Source: Deltaproteobacteria bacterium
GTDB lineage: Bacteria; Myxococcota_A; UBA796
Assembly (NCBI GenBank): GCA_002707085.1
Contig: PALY01000110.1
Span: forward strand, 18,778-26,206
Direction: 5' to 3'
DNA length: 7,429 nucleotides
Made by a program: the position numbers and the translations under genes
Part shown: positions 6,614-7,429 of the stretch, piece after piece
Layout of the letters: each line of letters begins with the position of its first letter
Numbering within the stretch: position 1 is the first letter of the stretch
Notes under the pieces: generated by a model
Database searches by the model: none
Told to the model about the DNA's origin: nothing
The model's input: the letters and a program-made list of their open reading frames with translations, nothing else

Positions 6614-7429
6614 TGATGACCTTCTTCGCACTCGCACTTGCTGCGTTTTCACCTGAAGCACAGGCGCAAGGGTGCTTCAACCGGCTCACACAAGATCTCA
6701 ACTGCAACGCAGTAGATGCATCGGATGAAGTGGCCGTCGATCTTGACGACCCCCTATGTCTTGAAAACCTGGATGACTTCGGAAACCCATATCCAAACGC
6801 AGATTATTACGTGGAGTACTTCGCATTCGGCTGTACCCACCTCACTGCGGATATGGATGAAGATGGCGACGGACTGAGTTTCGGTACCGTTACGGTTACC
6901 GACACAGACGGCCTTCCATCGTCATCCATCTCTCTGGGCTGCGACAACTGCCCCGAGATTCCAAATAACGACCAAGCTGACGCCGACTGCGACACCATTG
7001 GTGATGTCTGCGACAACTGCCCTGAAGTCGAAAACCCAAAACAGGAAGATGCAGATGCGGACAACCTGGGTGACTTCTGCGACAACTGCTGGCAAGTGCC
7101 CAATCCCAACCAGTCAGACCAAGACATGGATGGCTTCGGAGACCTGTGCGACAACTGCCCCGGTATGCCCAATGACCAAGCAGATGCAGATACAGATGGC
7201 TGGGGCGATTCATGTGACAACTGCCCATCCTTCTCCAACCCGAACCAACTCGACTCGGATGGCGACGGTATCGGCGACGTATGTGACAACTGTTTTGAGC
7301 AGGTGAACTACGAGCAGGAAGACACCGACCATGATGATGCGGGCGATGCCTGCGACAACTGCCCAGGACTCGCCAATGCATCACAGCAAGACTCCGATGG
7401 GGACGGCTTGGGTGATGAATGCGACATCT
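6613..7429 (+). CDS. Secreted thrombospondin type-3 repeat protein (3' end cut by window edge)
   Basis: 272 codons are visible with no stop; the C-terminus lies beyond the window. The first 18 residues look like a short signal peptide, a hydrophobic FFALALAAF followed by SPEAQA, with likely cleavage after AQA before QGC. It has no Lys or Arg in the n-region, which is atypical. Residues 20-109 are a Cys/Asp-containing N-terminal region with one DxDEDGDG calcium-type loop (80-87) that I cannot assign to a family. From residue 110 onward there are seven CDNC motifs (110, 133, 156, 179, 201, 224, 247) at 23-residue spacing with one 22. Each is followed by N-x-x-Q-x-D-x-D-x-D-x-x-GD, the signature of thrombospondin type-3 repeats. 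By family these wrap around Ca2+ with disulphide support, and in bacteria they often act as rigid spacers in secreted or outer-membrane proteins. It probably forms an operon with the OmpA-family gene. A C-terminal anchor or functional domain may follow outside the window. Confidence 0.88.
   Translation, partial: MMTFFALALAAFSPEAQAQGCFNRLTQDLNCNAVDASDEVAVDLDDPLCLENLDDFGNPYPNADYYVEYFAFGCTHLTADMDEDGDGLSFGTVTVTDTDGLPSSSISLGCDNCPEIPNNDQADADCDTIGDVCDNCPEVENPKQEDADADNLGDFCDNCWQVPNPNQSDQDMDGFGDLCDNCPGMPNDQADADTDGWGDSCDNCPSFSNPNQLDSDGDGIGDVCDNCFEQVNYEQEDTDHDDAGDACDNCPGLANASQQDSDGDGLGDECDI
6940..7429 (+). repeat. Tandem TSP3 coding repeats, about 69 bp per unit
   Basis: Units begin with a TGCGACAACTGC-like block at 6940, 7009, 7078, 7147, 7213, 7282 and 7351. 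The period is 69 bp except for one 66-bp unit (7147-7212), which lacks a codon in the loop after the CDNC motif. The blocks are nearly identical in DNA, while the intervening bases differ, so the array is old or under purifying selection on the Cys/Asp positions. It continues past the right edge. Confidence 0.85.

Noticed and set aside
6807..7384. Minus-strand open frames of about 160 codons opposite the TSP3 gene
   Set aside because: They mirror the tandem repeats (Ser/Gln/Leu-rich or Arg/His-rich by reversal of Asp/Cys codons) and have no start context or family motif.
6940..7429. Evenly spaced near-identical blocks resembling a CRISPR array
   Set aside because: The blocks are only about 12 bp, the 69-bp period is a multiple of three apart from one 66-bp unit (also in frame), and the frame is open with TSP3 residues at every position. 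It is a protein repeat.

Overview
The window looks like chromosome of a Gram-negative bacterium, most likely from the Myxococcota or a related lineage of the former Deltaproteobacteria. The evidence is protein content: a lipoprotein built of MopE-type Asp/Cys repeats joined to an FG-GAP propeller, an OmpA-family outer-membrane protein, and a secreted thrombospondin type-3 repeat protein. This combination of repeat-rich surface proteins is typical of those groups. The assignment is inference, because no rRNA or other phylogenetic marker is present. Coding density is high and there is no sign of a mobile element, CRISPR array, tRNA or rRNA.

Layout. (1) Positions 1-1649, minus strand: a gene that runs off the left edge, 549 codons visible. 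It encodes an N-terminal DUF455 ferritin-like di-iron domain followed by what looks like an ATP-grasp domain. (2) Positions 1650-1753: a short intergenic region with a clear Rho-independent terminator (1709-1736) and a 10-bp palindrome. (3) Positions 1754-4585, minus strand: a complete 943-residue lipoprotein with about seven MopE-like metal-binding repeats and then exactly seven FG-GAP repeats, enough for one closed seven-bladed beta-propeller. (4) Positions 4586-4735: a divergent intergenic region with small dyads but no convincing sigma-70 promoter. (5) Positions 4736-6613, plus strand: an OmpA-family protein with signal peptide, probable beta-barrel, OmpA/Pal-like peptidoglycan-binding domain and a long acidic Pro/Ala/Glu tail. 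(6) Position 6613 to the right edge, plus strand: a secreted protein with 23-residue TSP3 Cys/Asp repeats, overlapping the previous stop codon (TAATG) and therefore probably translationally coupled; its C-terminus lies outside the window.

Genes 3, 5 and 6 form a divergent cluster of envelope proteins. One is an exported lipoprotein, one is an outer-membrane/peptidoglycan anchor and one is an exported Cys/Asp-repeat protein. Two of the three are packed with Asp-rich loops of the kind that bind Ca2+ or other divalent metals. A Ca2+-dependent surface or envelope-adhesion layer is a reasonable hypothesis but is not shown by the sequence. The DUF455/ATP-grasp gene is separated from them by a terminator and looks like an independent transcription unit. 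It is the most unusual protein in the window.
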